Below are positions 5,231 through 7,310 of a DNA stretch of 7,310 nt, one piece after another; the stretch's first letter is position 1; the number at the start of each line of letters is the position of its first letter. This stretch comes from Bdellovibrionales bacterium (lineage in GTDB: Bacteria; Bdellovibrionota; Bdellovibrionia; Bdellovibrionales; UBA1609), in the NCBI GenBank assembly GCA_026648125.1, contig JAPKGD010000083.1:1-7310 (forward strand), in the 5' to 3' direction. The position numbers and the translations under genes were made by a program. The notes under the pieces are model-generated. The model saw only the letters and a program-made list of their open reading frames with translations, ran no database searches and had not been told where the DNA came from.

Positions 5231-5657
5231 AGAGAGCTTTGATCGAGAAGAGTCTCTTTATCGGTATGAAATCAAGAACGCTTTTGCATCTTCGTACGGG
5301 GATAAGGAACTCGATTATGGTCCTCTCACCATCCCGAATCGAATCTATGGTTCGGTAAAGTGGATTCGCGAACTTCTGCGCCATTCTGATTTTGAACAAA
5401 CCCAGTACCTCCTTGGTTTGTCAGGAAAGGGCCTGGGTCTTGATGATGAAATTGCCCTGAATTCTGCACTCACTCTGGTTGTTGAAGAGTTTATGGCTTA
5501 CTCAAAATCCGAGAGCTTTCTTGATGTCCCGCTCGTGGCGAATAAGGCTGAACTTAACCGATTGGCAAAAGATCTTGTGGCTCGGAGAAAGGCTCTTCAG
5601 CGGGCAGCGAGAGATTATTGGAAGTCCTCAGGTCCCAACCCATCAGCGGCCCGCTAG
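5231..5657 (+). pseudogene. Secreted protein of unknown family, 3' part of IS-interrupted gene
   Basis: This is the C-terminal third (about 142 residues) of the gene begun at 2796. It reads on in the same frame once the IS and one ATAT are removed, through ESFDREESLYRYEIKNAF to the TAG at 5655-5657. It is mostly helical, with a basic C-terminal helix (ELNRLAKDLVARRKALQRAARDYWKS). Standing alone it has no proper start: the only upstream candidate is a GTG at 5202 inside the IS end, without an SD. It is therefore probably not translated. It ends 97 bases before the DUF2723 start with no clear terminator, so the host gene and the glycosyltransferase gene may once have been co-transcribed. Confidence 0.85.
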
Positions 5658-5754
5658 CATTTGCGATCACTTTAAAAGAAATGCGATTAAGACTCGACGT
5701 TAGTCGGAGAAGTCGTTTGCTCTTCCTAAAGAGATGTCTTGTAATAGAATGCAA

Positions 5755-7310
5755 ATGGCCAAGAAAAAGCACAAAAAGAAGCAAATACCTGCAAAGTCAG
5801 AGAATGGAAACCCCGTGGTTCCTGAGACCAATCCAGATCTCACAATCACTTCTCTTCAAGAACCCATCCAAGGTGAATATTGGCTGCCTTGGGTTTTTGG
5901 AATAATGACGGCCGTAATCTTTCTGATGACCATGTGCCGAACCGTTCCTGGGGGTGATAGCGGCGAGCTCATAAGCGTGTCCTATGCTCTAGGCGTAGCT
6001 CATCCTCCGGGGTATCCGCTTTACACGCTTTTGGGTCACCTCTTTACCTATATCCCCATCGGAAACGTGGCATGGCGAGTGAATTTTATGTCCGCGGTTT
6101 TTGGTTTGGCGAGTGGACTCGTTCTTTATGCGCTCACCGTGCGGTGGTTGCGAGATCGATGGTTGGCAATTCTCGCTGCCGGGATATTTATTTTCTCCCC
6201 ATTGGCGTGGCGATACGCCGTAGTGGCGGAGGTGTTCACCTTAAACAATCTGTTTATCGTGGTGCTTTTGTATTGGACCCTTCGATTTGTTGAACAGCCG
6301 AGTCTTAAGTGGGCGGCCGCATGGTCAGCCACCTTAGGATTGGCCTGTAGCCATCACCACACAATCCTCTTTTTGGCCATCCCGATCTTTTTAGTGTTGG
6401 TTTGGAAACATCACAAAGTGCTCCTTGAGCCAAAAGTGTTTTTGGTGTGTCTGGGACTTTTTGCGATTGGGTTTTTGCCCTATCTCTATATTGTTTGGGC
6501 TGCCAAAAAAAATCTCATTATTTCGTGGGGGCGTACGGATACCTGGGATGGATTTTGGACCCATTTTCTTCGTCGTGAGTATGGAACCTTTCAGCTCGCG
6601 ACCGGGGAAACCAAAGTACTTAATGTTTTAAATAATCTCAAATATTACGGCCTCGATATGTGGCTTCAGTTTTTGTGGGTAGGCGTTCCCGTCGCTGTGT
6701 ATGGCATTTGGTATTTCATCAAGGTTGAGCGAAAGAACCCATTTGCTCAGTTGTTGTTGTTCGGTTGGCTGTTTTATGTGGTGGTGTTTCACGAGTTGGC
6801 CAATATGGATCTGTCGAATCGATTGTTTTATGACGTTCAGTCTCGATTTTGGCTACTTCCCAATATTATTTTGGCGATGATGATGGCGGCAGGTGCGAAG
6901 GTTCTTTTGAGCCAATGGCCAGAGAAGAAAGATTTTTTGCGTGCGCTGATCGTCTCTTTGGTTCTTGGAATTCAAATTGGTTATCATTATGAGCGCGAAG
7001 ATCATTCAAGGAATACCGTCTTCTACGACTTAGGCAAATCTCTGCTCGATGGCCTGCCGCAAAATGCAGTGGCTTTTATGAGAGGCGATGTTTACGTCAA
7101 TTCGGTCAGATATATGCAAGCCGTAGAGGGGTATCGCACCGATGTGAAATCAATCCCGTTCGATTTGCTTTGGTGGCCTTGGATGCGAGGATTGGTCGAG
7201 GCGAATTTTCCTGAACTTCGATGGCCAGGAAAGATCTATAGGTATCGCAGAGCCAACTTGGGGGAGTTTACCTTAAAAGACTTTTTTGAACTTAATTATG
7301 AGCTTCAACC
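5755..7310 (+). CDS. DUF2723 / TMEM260-like membrane glycosyltransferase, N-terminal part (3' end outside window)
   Basis: 518 codons are visible and open at the right edge. After a basic, probably cytoplasmic N-terminus (MAKKKHKKK) comes a first TM helix at about 44-60, then the family signature: PGGDSGELISVSYALG followed at once by AHPPGYPLYTLLGHLF (65-97). The Asp-Ser-Gly-Glu of this first loop (Asp68, Glu71) is the likely catalytic site of the GT-C fold. Hydrophobic helices follow at roughly 112-127, 136-150, 163-177, 187-217, 227-249, 305-322, 331-346, 368-386 and 396-411. After the last one a soluble part begins with GDVYVNSVRYMQAVEGYRTDV, matching the conserved GD...YxQxxEGxRPDV block of the family. 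Human TMEM260 is a protein O-mannosyltransferase; bacterial members presumably glycosylate proteins or envelope glycans from a lipid-linked donor, but the substrate is unknown. In-frame ATGs at 5734 and 5749 are alternative starts; none of the three has a good SD. Confidence 0.88.
   Translation, partial: MAKKKHKKKQIPAKSENGNPVVPETNPDLTITSLQEPIQGEYWLPWVFGIMTAVIFLMTMCRTVPGGDSGELISVSYALGVAHPPGYPLYTLLGHLFTYIPIGNVAWRVNFMSAVFGLASGLVLYALTVRWLRDRWLAILAAGIFIFSPLAWRYAVVAEVFTLNNLFIVVLLYWTLRFVEQPSLKWAAAWSATLGLACSHHHTILFLAIPIFLVLVWKHHKVLLEPKVFLVCLGLFAIGFLPYLYIVWAAKKNLIISWGRTDTWDGFWTHFLRREYGTFQLATGETKVLNVLNNLKYYGLDMWLQFLWVGVPVAVYGIWYFIKVERKNPFAQLLLFGWLFYVVVFHELANMDLSNRLFYDVQSRFWLLPNIILAMMMAAGAKVLLSQWPEKKDFLRALIVSLVLGIQIGYHYEREDHSRNTVFYDLGKSLLDGLPQNAVAFMRGDVYVNSVRYMQAVEGYRTDVKSIPFDLLWWPWMRGLVEANFPELRWPGKIYRYRRANLGEFTLKDFFELNYELQ

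Noticed and set aside
5202..5657. Separate 151-codon gene starting at GTG 5202
   Set aside because: The GTG is inside the IS right end and has no SD. The native part is the 3' end of the gene begun at 2796, in the same frame after IS removal.
5717..5747. Promoter TTGCTC / TAATAG before the DUF2723 gene
   Set aside because: The spacing of 19 is poor, and the transcript would begin at or after the likely start codons.

Overview
The window looks like chromosomal DNA of a Gram-negative predator-type or related delta-like bacterium. Bdellovibrionota is my best guess, from the style of the outer-membrane, lipoprotein and TPR proteins and the moderate GC; no marker gene proves it. Gene content from left to right: (1) the N-terminal part of a minus-strand transaldolase (1-201), cut at both ends; (2) joined head-on at about base 200, the 3' part of a plus-strand outer-membrane beta-barrel gene (to 643); (3) a bidirectional terminator (664-693); (4) a minus-strand zinc-ribbon / one-TM / TPR protein (724-1491); (5) a plus-strand lipoprotein gene (1728-2648); (6) a plus-strand gene for a secreted protein of unknown family, split by an insertion sequence (2796-3691 plus 5231-5657); (7) the start of a DUF2723/TMEM260-like membrane glycosyltransferase gene running off the right edge (5755-7310).

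The clearest result is the insertion sequence. It is an IS3-family element of 1535 bp (3692-5226) with 14-bp terminal inverted repeats (one mismatch), an 11-bp inner inverted repeat placed exactly 39 bp from each end, and a 4-bp target duplication ATAT. Removing the element and one ATAT restores one uninterrupted 440-codon gene, so the insertion point is fixed to the base. The element codes for OrfA (HTH plus coiled coil) and, by a -1 shift at an A7G run, an OrfAB transposase with a complete DD(35)E triad, so it may still be active. It lies in the same direction as the host gene, and its 5' leader can fold so that the ribosome binding sites of both possible start codons are paired with upstream anti-SD sequences.

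Other points of interest are two sigma-54-like elements (TGGCAY-N6-TGCCTAG), each correctly oriented in front of a gene (minus-strand zinc-ribbon gene; split secreted-protein gene), and the abrupt tal / beta-barrel junction at a GATC, which may be a real rearrangement or a cloning or assembly chimera. I see no tRNA, rRNA, CRISPR array or obvious defence system. The genes other than the IS do not form an evident pathway; four of them encode proteins of the cell envelope.
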